A stretch of 64,000 nucleotides of DNA from Vallitalea pronyensis (GCF_018141445.1 NZ_CP058649.1:3801001-3865000), one strand, 5' to 3'. Counted from the stretch's first letter, positions 1 to 9,766 are shown. The notes: generated by a model not told the origin, from the sequence alone. Made by a program: numbers and translations.

Positions 1-1241
1 ACATGATCATGAATTGGAAAACCAATTCTAATAAGGGGTATGCCTAACTGCTCCTTAAGAAATTTACCATCTGAGTGACCAATTAATAGGTTTGCTTGTG
101 CTTGTTGCGTGAGTTTTCCAATGGTTTCAAAATCTGTATCTTCTATAATCACTGGATGGTAATGAAATGCCTCTAACTTATCTTGCAATACTTCTGATAA
201 GTGATTGTGGTCACTACCTGTAGCAATGACTTGAGGTTCAATCCCATTTTCAATGCATAGGTTTGTGACACCATAGACTAATTCCGGCGTCCCAAAAATG
301 ACAGCCTTCCCTTCCCGATTCCATTTATGAGAATCGATCATAGCATCAAGGATTCGGCCTCTCTCTTCTAGCAATAGGCGGGGTATTTTTTTATTGTATA
401 GTCGACCTACCAATTGCAACAAGGTATCTGTACCTTCAAGACCAATGGGTATGGGACATTTATAGTGTGGTACTTGATAATGATCTTCTAAGTATTTACC
501 TGCTGAAAGATGATCATCCGTCAACATACCTAATTCGATGGTTGCCTTTGAATTAGCCATATCCATGATGTCTTTTCTTTTTGTTCCGCCCTTGGGTATC
601 TTCTTATATTGTGCATCAAAAGAAGCATCTAATGTGTCTGAAATATCCGGTAACATAATGTAATCCACCTGAAACAAGTTCAGCATGCGCTTTAGCTCCC
701 TAACATCTCTTGGTGACATATCAGAGACAATCACATTCAACCTTTCTGTTTTTACACCGGATGGCCTTGCGTAATGTGCAACAAGACTTTTCACGGCAGC
801 AAGATAACCTCTGTATTGACTCGCTCCATACCCAGGCGTTTTGACGGATACAAAATCGATGCCGTCGTATCTATCCATTAATCCACTAGACTGAATCATA
901 TGATGGGTATCTTCTCCGATGGTTTCAGCTAAGCAAGTGGTTAAGACACCGATGATCTCCGGTTCATAGATGTTCACCACATTCTTCAAACCTTCAACCA
1001 GATTCGATGCACCACCATACACTGTTCCTTGTTCACTTAGAGAAGACGATGCAATATCTATGGGTTCATTATAATGGGTAGCAATATGTCTTCGAATATA
1101 GGTACTGCACCCTTGTGACCCGTGTATAAGCACCATGCTATTCTCAATACCTTTAAAAACAAGAGAAGCACCCATTGGCATACACATTTTACAAGGGTTC
1201 ACATGAAGATTCGTAAAATTCCTGTTTTCGCTATGACACAT
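1..1241 (-). CDS. nifN: NifN, nitrogenase FeMo-cofactor scaffold subunit (3' end beyond window)
   Basis: Reading the minus strand from the ATG at 1241 gives 413 codons with no stop before the left edge, so the C-terminus is missing. The N-terminus contains NPCKMCMPMGA, GSQGCSTY and TTCLAETIGED, the Cys-bearing motifs of the NifK/NifN family. It starts 53 nt downstream of nifE and lacks the conserved NifK C-terminal region seen in the adjacent gene. NifN pairs with NifE as the scaffold on which the NifB-co precursor becomes FeMo-co. An AGGTGA ribosome binding site lies about 7 nt before the start. In Clostridium pasteurianum nifN is fused to nifB, and this window cannot show whether that applies here. 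Assignment to NifN rather than a second NifK rests on gene order and is fairly secure. Confidence 0.88.
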   Translation of the reverse strand, partial: MCHSENRNFTNLHVNPCKMCMPMGASLVFKGIENSMVLIHGSQGCSTYIRRHIATHYNEPIDIASSSLSEQGTVYGGASNLVEGLKNVVNIYEPEIIGVLTTCLAETIGEDTHHMIQSSGLMDRYDGIDFVSVKTPGYGASQYRGYLAAVKSLVAHYARPSGVKTERLNVIVSDMSPRDVRELKRMLNLFQVDYIMLPDISDTLDASFDAQYKKIPKGGTKRKDIMDMANSKATIELGMLTDDHLSAGKYLEDHYQVPHYKCPIPIGLEGTDTLLQLVGRLYNKKIPRLLLEERGRILDAMIDSHKWNREGKAVIFGTPELVYGVTNLCIENGIEPQVIATGSDHNHLSEVLQDKLEAFHYHPVIIEDTDFETIGKLTQQAQANLLIGHSDGKFLKEQLGIPLIRIGFPIHDH

Positions 1242-1294
1242 CTTAGATCACCTACTTTTCTCTACTAACATCACTTCATTTATACACTGTCTTT

Positions 1295-2653
1295 TTATAT
1301 TGTTTTATTTTTATTTTTAACATAATGCCAAACTGGACTGTTAAGGGTCATATCCACTTCTTTAGCAAAATTGACAGCCCCTTCAAATCCTGATAAAGCA
1401 TGTTTTCTTTCGTGATTATGATCAATAAATGCCATGCCTAGTTTATAAGCAAGTGGTCTTTCCTTAACGCCACCAACCAATAAATCCGCTTGTTTATCCA
1501 TTGCAAACTTTTGAAGCTCACTGGGATTAGCATCATCCAAAATGACCGTTCCATCTTCTGTCAAACGTCTAATCATGGCGTATTCTTCACTGTCTCCTGT
1601 CTGTGTGCCAACAACCACGACATGCATACCTAAATTCCTAAACTGTTTGATAAGTGCAATGGCTTTAAAACCACCGCCCACATAGATGGCTGCTTTTTTC
1701 CCTGCCACTTTCTTCTTATACGTTTCTAACCTTTCATGGGTTTTTTTCATTTCTCTCTCTATGAGTGCATTGGTTCTTTCAATCACCTTGGTATCCCCCA
1801 CTAAATAGGCTATTTTTCTTAAAGCTTTAACGGTTTCATCCACTCCCAGAAAACGAACTTTTTCAAAAGGTATGCCATATGTTTTTTTCATCTGTTTCGC
1901 CAGATACGTCATGGAGCCAGCGCATTGAACCACATTATAGGAAGCTTTTGGAGCATTTATTAGGGTACTATAGCTGGCATCACCGGTTATGGTGCTTATG
2001 ACGCGAATACCCATCTCACGTAAATACTTCTGAATAATCCACGCTTCTGCTGCAAGATTAAAATCACCTAGATAATTGATGGTATACGGTATTTTTTCTT
2101 CATGTGGTTCATCACCCATAAGTTGCATTAAAGCCATGCATGCCATCTTATATCCTGTTCGCTTATTACCTGTGAAACCAGGTGACTTCACGGGAATAAC
2201 CCGAAGATTATATGTCTGTTCTGCCAGCTTACAAACCGCATCCACATCGTCTCCGATGACACCTACAACACATGTGGCATAGACAAATATAATTTTAGGG
2301 TGATAAGCGCTATACACTTCCTCAATAGCTTTTGCTAATTTGGTTTCCCCACCAAAAATAATATCCTTTTCTCTTAAGTCCGTGGAAAAACTGTTACGGT
2401 ACATCTCTGAATCGCTGGATAAACTTCCACGAATATCCCATGTATAGCTGGCACACCCAATGGGTCCATGCACAATGTGAACAGCATCGGTAATCGGATT
2501 TAGAACAACTCTAGCACCACAATAAACACAAGCCCTTTGACTCACTGCACCGGATAAACTCTCTTTATCGCAATCAATTGTTGCTCCTGCAGCAACACCT
2601 TTTTCTATAATAAAACTTTTTCGACTATCTAAAATAACATGTTCACTTGGCAT
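1295..2653 (-). CDS. nifE: NifE, nitrogenase FeMo-cofactor scaffold subunit
   Basis: This 452-aa protein resembles a NifD-family subunit: an ACVYCGARV motif near residue 40, HGPIGCASYTW, and a C-terminal DHNHERKHALSGFEGAVNF block typical of NifE rather than NifD. With NifN it forms the scaffold for FeMo-co maturation. The open frame extends 12 codons further upstream, but the ATG at 2653 is preferred because a GAAGGGG site sits 9 nt before it and nothing comparable precedes the longer start. It lies 148 nt downstream of nifK, separated by a terminator-like hairpin, and 53 nt upstream of nifN. Its expression may therefore be lower than that of nifHDK (inference). Confidence 0.93.
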   Translation of the reverse strand: MPSEHVILDSRKSFIIEKGVAAGATIDCDKESLSGAVSQRACVYCGARVVLNPITDAVHIVHGPIGCASYTWDIRGSLSSDSEMYRNSFSTDLREKDIIFGGETKLAKAIEEVYSAYHPKIIFVYATCVVGVIGDDVDAVCKLAEQTYNLRVIPVKSPGFTGNKRTGYKMACMALMQLMGDEPHEEKIPYTINYLGDFNLAAEAWIIQKYLREMGIRVISTITGDASYSTLINAPKASYNVVQCAGSMTYLAKQMKKTYGIPFEKVRFLGVDETVKALRKIAYLVGDTKVIERTNALIEREMKKTHERLETYKKKVAGKKAAIYVGGGFKAIALIKQFRNLGMHVVVVGTQTGDSEEYAMIRRLTEDGTVILDDANPSELQKFAMDKQADLLVGGVKERPLAYKLGMAFIDHNHERKHALSGFEGAVNFAKEVDMTLNSPVWHYVKNKNKTI

Positions 2654-2706
2654 TTTCTTCATCCCCTTCTTAAGGTTAATGAGCAACATAAAACCTTTTT
2701 AAAAAA

Positions 2707-2785
2707 GAAAGGCTGTCTTAATAAAAGCAAATGACCTTTTATATCCTAAAAAACTAACAGCAAAATCTACTTAAGACAGCCCTTC
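2707..2785 (-). terminator. Terminator-like hairpin between nifK and nifE
   Basis: The arms 2707-2720 and 2772-2785 pair over 14 bp (one G-U wobble) on the minus-strand RNA. They enclose a 51-nt loop and are followed by a run of six U. The core GGCTGTCTTA/TAAGACAGCC is the same as in the recJ-upstream terminator at 12673. It probably acts as a partial terminator or 3'-end stabiliser inside the nif operon. Confidence 0.7.
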
Positions 2786-2801
2786 ACATCAATACCTTTC
2801 G

Positions 2802-4172
2802 TTACATGACCAGTTCAAAATCTTCATCTGCACATTCTTGATCATACTTATCCAGAAAAGCCGTACTAATCTTTTCAATTAATCGCATAGCCCCCATATA
2901 ACCAACAACAGGAAAATAACTGTGTCCTACACGGTCCAGTATGGGAAAACCTACCCGTACAAGAGGAATATTTTCTGCACGTGCAATGTATTTACCGTAT
3001 GTATTGCCAATGATTAAATCAACGGGTTCATTTTTTATCCATTGATGTAATTCAAATAAATCACCTTCTGATTTGACACTGGAACCCTCTATGCCTGCAT
3101 TTTCTAACATATGATAGATATCCTTAGCAAATACTTTTCCTGGTGTACCTGTGAGGACATACTTGGGAATCATGCCTAAATCAATGACAAACTCGGTCAT
3201 AGCTGTTACAATATCTGGATCTCCAAAGATAGCCACCTTTTTTCCATGATAATGATGGTGGACGTCAACCATTAAATCAACTAATTGACCTCTTTCTTTT
3301 TCCAGTGCCTTGGGTACACTTTTGCCTGTAAGTTCAATAAATTTAAAGATCATCGCATCCGTTGCCTTTATACCAAGGGGTACTTTCAAAACATAGGGCG
3401 CAACTTTACATTTATGTTCCAACTTAAAAGCAGCTTCTTCCGATGTGTATTTTCCGAGAGCCACTGTAGCCATCGCATCGCCTGATTCTCTAATGGCTTC
3501 TACTGATGTACCGCCTTCTGGATACATGTCATATTTACCCGTATTGGGGGTATTGACAACATCACTTGTATCCGGATACATGGTATAATCCATACCTATC
3601 TCTTCTGCAATTCTCTTAATTTCTTTCATATCGCTGGGTTCAACAAAACCAGGCATGATGTTCACTTTACCATTATTACCCTCACCCATGGTTGATTCGG
3701 CAATTTGGGTAACCATTGACTTACACATATTTGAGAATCCCGTTACATGAGAACCTGCATAACTTGGTGTATTGGCATAGATAACCCTTTTTCCTTCAGG
3801 CACTTTAGAATCACGAATAAACTCGCCAACATCATCGCCTATGGTTTCAGAAAGACAAGTTGTATTTACAGCAATGATATCCGGGTTATAAATATTAAAA
3901 ACGTTTTGTATGCCTTTTACGAGATTGGATTTACCACCAAATACACATGCACCTTCCGTAAATGAACTGGTAGATGCAACAATAGGGTCTCTAAAATGCC
4001 TCGTTAAATGCATACGATGATACGAGCAACAGCCTTGTGAACCATGACTATGGGGTAAACATTTGTTAATACCAAGTGCAGCATACATGGCACCTATTGG
4101 CTGACAAGTTTTTGCTGGATTAACATTTAATGCTTTTCGTTCCGTGATTTCTTTTGGTGTATAATCTAACAT
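2802..4172 (-). CDS. nifK: NifK, nitrogenase MoFe protein beta subunit
   Basis: This is a 456-aa beta subunit of dinitrogenase. It carries the three P-cluster cysteines at residues 23 (KTCQPIGA), 48 (GSQGCCSYH) and 106 (NTTCLSETIGDD), and the ANTPSYAGSH segment with the Ser used by the oxidised P-cluster in Azotobacter. It is short because it lacks the roughly 50-residue N-terminal extension of proteobacterial NifK, as in the Clostridium pasteurianum protein. The start lies 2 nt after the nifD stop, with GGAG inside the end of nifD, so translation of the two subunits is probably coupled. With NifD it forms the alpha2beta2 MoFe protein that reduces N2. Confidence 0.97.
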   Translation of the reverse strand: MLDYTPKEITERKALNVNPAKTCQPIGAMYAALGINKCLPHSHGSQGCCSYHRMHLTRHFRDPIVASTSSFTEGACVFGGKSNLVKGIQNVFNIYNPDIIAVNTTCLSETIGDDVGEFIRDSKVPEGKRVIYANTPSYAGSHVTGFSNMCKSMVTQIAESTMGEGNNGKVNIMPGFVEPSDMKEIKRIAEEIGMDYTMYPDTSDVVNTPNTGKYDMYPEGGTSVEAIRESGDAMATVALGKYTSEEAAFKLEHKCKVAPYVLKVPLGIKATDAMIFKFIELTGKSVPKALEKERGQLVDLMVDVHHHYHGKKVAIFGDPDIVTAMTEFVIDLGMIPKYVLTGTPGKVFAKDIYHMLENAGIEGSSVKSEGDLFELHQWIKNEPVDLIIGNTYGKYIARAENIPLVRVGFPILDRVGHSYFPVVGYMGAMRLIEKISTAFLDKYDQECADEDFELVM

Positions 4173-4174
4173 AC

Positions 4175-5776
4175 CTATTCAACTCCTATCTTACCAGCTA
4201 ACGACGGTTCTTTTTTCCAAGGTGCTATGATATACTGCCAAGCTGATGTATTCACACCTGCTGCAACATCCCTGGCAAAGTTAACGGCACCTTTAAATCC
4301 TGCATAAGGTCCGGCATAATCATAAGAGTGCATTTGTTTGGAATAAACACCCATTTTTTGAATAATGTATTTATCTTTAATACCTGAACCAAAGAAATCT
4401 GGTTTCAATACTTTTACAAAAATTTCAGTTTCATAATGATTAATATCGTCAATAGCTATCATACCATCTGCCATTTCACTAATCATACCTTCATAATTGC
4501 TCAATGGAATTTCTTTTTTTAGTGCTTCATATTTTTCTTTGGATAGACGTAGTCTATACTTTTGTTCATCTTGGTCAACCTCTATTTCTTCAATGTTTCG
4601 GCTATCTGCATCAAGCTTAATATCGGGTATAATATCTCGACCTTCATAATCATCGCGATGGGCAAATTCATAACCGGCTAGAATGGTATCCATGCCAATT
4701 TCCTTTAACATACCTTGATAATGGTGTGCTCTTGAACCGCCAACAAATAACATGGCTGTTTTTCCATCACACATGGCTTTGTATTTGGCAATATCCTCTT
4801 TAATCTCACCCAGTTCTTGTTTTATGACTTCTTCTGTACGCTTTGTAAGCTGTGGGTTGTCAAAGTATTTTGCCATATCTCTAAGGGATTGTGTAAATGC
4901 CTTCACACCAATGAAGTTAACCTTTAACCATGGAATACCATATTTTTTCTCAATCATGTCACCTATATAGTTAATGGACCGGTGACATTGAATAAGGTTA
5001 AGATCTGCTTTATGTGCTGCTGCCATTTCATCAATAGCCGCATTACCAGTCATGGTTGTGATTACATGATAACCTATTTTATTGAGCACTCTGGTTATTT
5101 CCCACTCGTCTCCACCTATGTTGTATTCACCTAGAATATTAATAGAGAATTCTTTGGGTTCGTAATCATCATTGGTGCCAACCACATCGGTCATGAGTTT
5201 ATTGTTTGCGATGTGATGACCTGCCGATTGGCTAACCCCTTTATACCCTTCACAACTAAAAGACAGTACAGGTATACCTAGTTTCTGAGAAGCTTGTTTT
5301 GCAACCATATGGATATCGTCACCAATAAGACCGACTGGACATGTTGCGGATACCGAGATGGCTTTGGGTTTAAAGATGTCATAAGCTTCTTGAATAGCCT
5401 TTGCTAGCTTTTTATCACCACCAAAAACAATATCACTCTCCTGCATATCTGTGTTAAACGAATAAGCTAAGAAGTTTTTGCCACCTTCTCTTGCTTTTCC
5501 TTTATTTCTTCGTGTACCCCAACTGTAATAACCACAACCTATTGGACCATGGGTAATATGAACCATGTCGACGACTGGACCAATAACCACGCCTTTACAA
5601 CCTGCATAACAACAACCTCTATTGGTAATAATGCCGGGGATTGTTCTTGTATTGGCATCAATTTTTTGTTTTTCTTCTTGATGATCAACGACCAGCATAT
5701 GTTTTTTTCTATTTTTCATTACCTTTGCTGAGTAAGATTCTAGAATCTTATCCATTGTTTTAACACTTTCACTCAT
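4175..5776 (-). CDS. nifD: NifD, nitrogenase MoFe protein alpha subunit, clostridial type
   Basis: This 533-aa protein carries P-cluster cysteines at about 55 (NRGCCYAGCKG), 81 (HGPIGCGYYSW) and 146 (ATCPVGLIGDD), the FeMo-co ligand Cys near 264 (NLIQCHRSINYI) and the Mo ligand His near 483 (KQMHSYDYAGPYAG). It has a charged insertion of roughly 50 residues around 375-430 (DIIPDIKLDADSRN onward) that Azotobacter NifD lacks and Clostridium pasteurianum NifD has. The ATG at 5776 is chosen over the GTG at 5785 because AGGTG lies 6 nt upstream. Two extra cysteines next to the first P-cluster ligand are unusual. It sits between nifI2 and nifK in the operon. Confidence 0.97.
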   Translation of the reverse strand: MSESVKTMDKILESYSAKVMKNRKKHMLVVDHQEEKQKIDANTRTIPGIITNRGCCYAGCKGVVIGPVVDMVHITHGPIGCGYYSWGTRRNKGKAREGGKNFLAYSFNTDMQESDIVFGGDKKLAKAIQEAYDIFKPKAISVSATCPVGLIGDDIHMVAKQASQKLGIPVLSFSCEGYKGVSQSAGHHIANNKLMTDVVGTNDDYEPKEFSINILGEYNIGGDEWEITRVLNKIGYHVITTMTGNAAIDEMAAAHKADLNLIQCHRSINYIGDMIEKKYGIPWLKVNFIGVKAFTQSLRDMAKYFDNPQLTKRTEEVIKQELGEIKEDIAKYKAMCDGKTAMLFVGGSRAHHYQGMLKEIGMDTILAGYEFAHRDDYEGRDIIPDIKLDADSRNIEEIEVDQDEQKYRLRLSKEKYEALKKEIPLSNYEGMISEMADGMIAIDDINHYETEIFVKVLKPDFFGSGIKDKYIIQKMGVYSKQMHSYDYAGPYAGFKGAVNFARDVAAGVNTSAWQYIIAPWKKEPSLAGKIGVE

Positions 5777-5832
5777 GGGTATCACCTACTTTCTTGTTTC
5801 TTGAAGATCATAAAATCCTTCATTGTTATGGA

Positions 5833-6216
5833 CTACAATGCACATTCTCCTGTTTCTTGTGTTCTTACACGAATAGCATCTGAAACAGGACATACGAATA
5901 TTTTACCGTCACCCATATTACCTGTTGAATTAATGGCCATTATGGTATCAACAACTTTATCCACTTCATCATCGTGTACAACCATTAATAACAACCTTTT
6001 TGCAATCAGTCGATGGGCTTCAGAAATGGATTCCATAATGGGTTTTGACTTAATCATCTTCCCATCTATTAATTCTTCGATGAGCTCATAATCCACTTTC
6101 TTCTTGCCTCGACCATATACTCTTCTACAGGTAATAGCAGGGAATCCACTTTCAGATAAAGCTTTTTTGGTTTCATTAATTTTATTCATTCTAATAATGG
6201 CTAAAACTTCTTTCAT
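5833..6216 (-). CDS. nifI2: NifI2, PII-like regulator of nitrogenase
   Basis: This 127-aa GlnB-family protein lies between nifI1 and nifD. This position defines NifI2 in methanogens and anaerobic bacteria, where NifI1 and NifI2 bind dinitrogenase directly and switch it off when fixed nitrogen is plentiful, with 2-oxoglutarate and ATP relieving the block. Visible features are the MKEVLAIIRMNK first strand, a T-loop region (YGRGKKKVDYELIEE) and the GDGKIFVCPVSDAIRVRTQETG C-terminal PII segment. The ATG at 6216 has GGAG 8 nt upstream, which makes the GTG at 6225 less likely. The paralogue upstream has the same start arrangement. Confidence 0.93.
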   Translation of the reverse strand: MKEVLAIIRMNKINETKKALSESGFPAITCRRVYGRGKKKVDYELIEELIDGKMIKSKPIMESISEAHRLIAKRLLLMVVHDDEVDKVVDTIMAINSTGNMGDGKIFVCPVSDAIRVRTQETGECAL

Positions 6217-6237
6217 CTGATTCACTCCTATCTGTTT

Positions 6238-6561
6238 TTATAACTCTGCTTTACCTGTACTGATGGTATATGCGGCCTCAACTTCTGAAACAAAGATTTT
6301 ACCATCTCCAAAAGTACCTTCACCGGTCTTTGCATTTTTCATGATAATACTAACCACTTCTGATACAGCATCTTCTTCAACAACCATTAGCAATATTTCT
6401 TTTGGTATTTCATCATAATAAATATCGCCTACTTTAACACCTCTTTGTTTCCCTCTACCCACAACATCTATTTTTGTTACTGCAGGATAATTAGCATCTG
6501 CTAATTCACTTAATACAGTCGATACTTTTTCAGGTCGAATAATTGCTCTTATCATTTTCAT
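6238..6561 (-). CDS. nifI1: NifI1, PII-like regulator of nitrogenase
   Basis: This 107-aa PII-family protein is encoded directly after nifH and 21 nt before nifI2. MKMIRAIIRPEKVSTVL and the FGDGKIFVSEV segment match the GlnB/NifI fold, and the short T-loop (GRGKQRGVKVGDIYYDEIP) fits NifI1. It acts with NifI2 as a heteromeric inhibitor of the MoFe protein. The ATG at 6561 is preceded by GGAG with 8-nt spacing, while the in-frame GTG at 6570 is too close to that site. Tandem nifI genes between nifH and nifD argue for post-translational control in addition to leader control of transcription. Confidence 0.93.
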   Translation of the reverse strand: MKMIRAIIRPEKVSTVLSELADANYPAVTKIDVVGRGKQRGVKVGDIYYDEIPKEILLMVVEEDAVSEVVSIIMKNAKTGEGTFGDGKIFVSEVEAAYTISTGKAEL

Positions 6562-6698
6562 TGCATTCACTCCTATCCAATATCATCCAATATATTTGTT
6601 AATCTGCCATTAAGTTGTATTTTAATTGTTAAAATGTTATAATTTGATTATGGAATGCGGTAACTTAACAGCATATGCTCTCGCCAAAAAGACTTATG

Positions 6699-7553
<855 letters not shown>

Positions 7554-7564
7554 TTATTTTCAAC

Positions 7565-7666
7565 AAAATGAAAGATTACATATATCTTCTTTCATTTTTA
7601 CAAAAACAAAGGAGCCCTAACAACTCAACATACATGAAGCATGCAAAGCTATTAAGACTCCCTTGT
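7565..7666 (-). promoter_or_regulatory. nifH leader with terminator-like hairpin and a second hairpin (candidate attenuator)
   Basis: On the minus-strand transcript a 15-bp stem (arms 7652-7666 and 7606-7620, with G-U pairs) is followed by a U-rich run, as in an intrinsic terminator. A second stem of 11 perfect base pairs (7588-7598 with 7565-7575) follows before the nifH ribosome binding site. No gene lies upstream on this strand, so a terminator here can only act on the nif leader. Antitermination, for example by an ANTAR-type protein as proposed for clostridial nitrogen genes, is an inference. Confidence 0.65.
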
Positions 7667-7695
7667 CCTGAACAAATCAAAATAATATTTTTAAT

Positions 7696-7724
7696 AGTAT
7701 AGCACACAACAATCGATTAATCAA
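7696..7724 (-). promoter_or_regulatory. Predicted sigma-A promoter of the nif operon
   Basis: Minus strand TTGATT (7719-7724), 17-bp spacer, TATACT (7696-7701). Transcription would start near 7689, giving a leader of about 170 nt that includes both hairpins before nifH. No sigma-54 TGGCAC-N5-TTGC motif was seen. Confidence 0.7.
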
Positions 7725-8019
7725 CATCATATTTGCAAAAATAATATAATGTTCTTGCATTTCTATTGTTAAAATTACTATATTATTCTACACAGTACAG
7801 TCATTCATTGTTATGTTTTTCATTTGGTTAAGCTATAGGATTATCAATATGTTACAGGATTTGCTTTCGATATAGGTATTTTCATATAACTAATGAAAGA
7901 ATATGCTCACCTATTGATGGGCCAAGCTTTACTCACTATAACTATATGCCGTCTACTTAAGCTTAATTTGTTACTTTTTTCACTTTTAATGACTTCCTTT
8001 CTAATATGATGCAATTCAA
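7725..8019. other. Gene-free stretch between nif and GH29 promoters
   Basis: This AT-rich stretch separates the divergent nif and fucosidase transcription units. I see no open frame with a ribosome binding site, no long inverted repeat and no repeat shared with the rest of the window. Confidence 0.6.
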
Positions 8020-8048
8020 TTGACAACACCTATAATCTTTGATACGAT
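8020..8048 (+). promoter_or_regulatory. Predicted promoter of the GH29 gene
   Basis: TTGACA (8020-8025), 17-bp spacer, TACGAT (8043-8048), about 110 nt upstream of the start at 8157. Confidence 0.55.
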
Positions 8049-8156
8049 ACTTCTCATTAAATGAGTAGATTTCTTATAATGATTGCTTTAACTGCAAAGC
8101 TAATTAAGCAAATTTATCGTTTAGATAGTAATATTCTAGATAGGAGGCAATATTAG

Positions 8157-9653
8157 ATGACATGTCATAACATGAAAAAAGTTCATGACTATTTAGCCGT
8201 TATTGACAAAGTAATTGAGGATGGAAAGTACAAAGCAACTTGGGCATCATTGATGAATCATAAAGTTCCTCATTGGTATCAACATGCAAAATTTGGTATC
8301 TTCATACACTGGGGTGTCTATAGTGTACCTGCTTTTGGTGAGTGGTATCCGCGTTGGATGTATAAACCACATGAACAGAAATATGGCCAGTATTTTTATA
8401 AGTATCATATAGAAAATTATGGATCTCTTAAAGATTTTGGCTATAAAGACTTCGTTCCTATGTTCAAAGCTGAAAAGTATAACCCTGCTGGGTGGGCTGA
8501 TCTCTTCAAAGAAGCTGGTGCTAAATTTGTGATGCCCGTTGCGGAACATCATGATGGCTTTCAGATGTATGATAGTGACTTATCGGAATGGTGTGCTACC
8601 AAAAAAGGTCCTATGCGTGATTGTATTGGTGAGTTGAAAGAAGCCCTTGAAGAAAGAAATCTGGTATTCACCACATCTTCACATCGGGCTGAACACTATT
8701 GGTTTTCATGTGGAGGAAGAGATTTGGATAGTGATATACAAGGGGATATTCCTTATGGTCATTTATATTGGCCATCCTATAAAGAACCTTATGACACGCA
8801 AGCTGATTATAACTATGTGGAAGAACTTGACAAAGATTTTCTCGACGATTGGCTCGCAAGAACTTGTGAAATTGTAGATAAATACCAGCCCAAGATTGTA
8901 TACTTTGACGCATGGAACCAGACAACCGCATTTAAGCCTTATATGCAAAAATTTGCCGCTTACTACTATAATCGTGGTATTGAATGGGGAAAAGAAGTTA
9001 CCATCAACTATAAATTTGATACGATGATGCAGTCAACAGCAGTTCCTGATATTGAACGGGGTCAGCTTAGTGATATTTCACCGATGTTTTGGCAAAATGA
9101 TACGTCTATTGCAACCAATTCTTGGTGTTATAATAAAAATAATAACTACAAAAAAACCCATGACATTATCTGTGATTTAGTTGATGTGGTCAGTAAGAAT
9201 GGTTCCTTCTTGCTGAATATTGGCCCAAAGGCAGATGGTACAATTCCTGACAAAGAAGTGGCCATCTTAAAAGAAATTGGTAAATGGCTTCACCTTAATG
9301 GTGAAGGAATCTATCATTCCACCTACTGGAAAAAATATGGTGAAGGTCCAACGAAGACTGTTGAAGGTCATTTTACAGATACACTTCGTGAGCCTTATAC
9401 CAGTGAAGATTTCCGCTTTACATTCAAAGATGGTGTTTTATATGCCTTTGCATTGACGTGGCCTGAAGACGGATGCGTGCGTATTAAGACATTAGCAAGA
9501 AATTCCAGTCATTATTGTGGTACCATAAAAGATGTAGAAGTGCTGGGAGCTCCAGACGGCTGTCAATTCCAATTATGTTCTGACTATTTGTCTGTATGGG
9601 CGAAAGGTATTGTAACAAAAAATCCTGTTTGTATCAAAATACATATTGAATAA
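8157..9653 (+). CDS. Alpha-L-fucosidase, glycoside hydrolase family 29
   Basis: This 498-aa protein has the GH29 catalytic barrel. WYQHAKFGIFIHWGVYSVPAF (residues 40-60) and AEHHDGFQMYDS (129-140) are family signatures, and Asp251 in IVYFDAWNQ is the expected nucleophile. The enzyme removes terminal alpha-L-fucose by a retaining mechanism. There is no signal peptide, so it probably acts in the cytoplasm on imported oligosaccharides. AGGAGG lies 9 nt before the ATG. It is a single-gene unit with its own promoter and terminator, divergent from nif. The GH95 gene at 57930 and the sulfatases in the window suggest a shared diet of fucose-rich, possibly sulfated glycans. Confidence 0.92.
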   Translation: MTCHNMKKVHDYLAVIDKVIEDGKYKATWASLMNHKVPHWYQHAKFGIFIHWGVYSVPAFGEWYPRWMYKPHEQKYGQYFYKYHIENYGSLKDFGYKDFVPMFKAEKYNPAGWADLFKEAGAKFVMPVAEHHDGFQMYDSDLSEWCATKKGPMRDCIGELKEALEERNLVFTTSSHRAEHYWFSCGGRDLDSDIQGDIPYGHLYWPSYKEPYDTQADYNYVEELDKDFLDDWLARTCEIVDKYQPKIVYFDAWNQTTAFKPYMQKFAAYYYNRGIEWGKEVTINYKFDTMMQSTAVPDIERGQLSDISPMFWQNDTSIATNSWCYNKNNNYKKTHDIICDLVDVVSKNGSFLLNIGPKADGTIPDKEVAILKEIGKWLHLNGEGIYHSTYWKKYGEGPTKTVEGHFTDTLREPYTSEDFRFTFKDGVLYAFALTWPEDGCVRIKTLARNSSHYCGTIKDVEVLGAPDGCQFQLCSDYLSVWAKGIVTKNPVCIKIHIE

Positions 9654-9675
9654 TTAGCTTTTATTTTGATACATT

Positions 9676-9727
9676 TATATTATGGTAAATGTTTATAAAA
9701 GTATATTATGGTAAATGTTTATAAAAG
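9676..9727. repeat. Perfect 26-nt tandem duplication
   Basis: Units 9676-9701 and 9702-9727 are identical and lie between the GH29 stop and its terminator. It looks like a recent slippage or duplication event with no coding content. Confidence 0.9.
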
Positions 9728-9730
9728 TCA

Positions 9731-9766
9731 AAAGATGATTCCTATAGTAAATAGGAGTCATCTTTT
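9731..9766 (+). terminator. Intrinsic terminator of the GH29 gene
   Basis: A 15-bp stem (9731-9745 with 9751-9765, one wobble) is followed by a T run on the plus strand. Confidence 0.85.

Noticed and set aside
4175-5776. Apparent loss of a FeMo-co ligand in NifD (GPYAG instead of GPYHG)
   Set aside because: That His is the equivalent of Azotobacter His451, not the Mo ligand. The Mo ligand His is present in KQMHSYDY, and clostridial NifD also has Ala at the other position.
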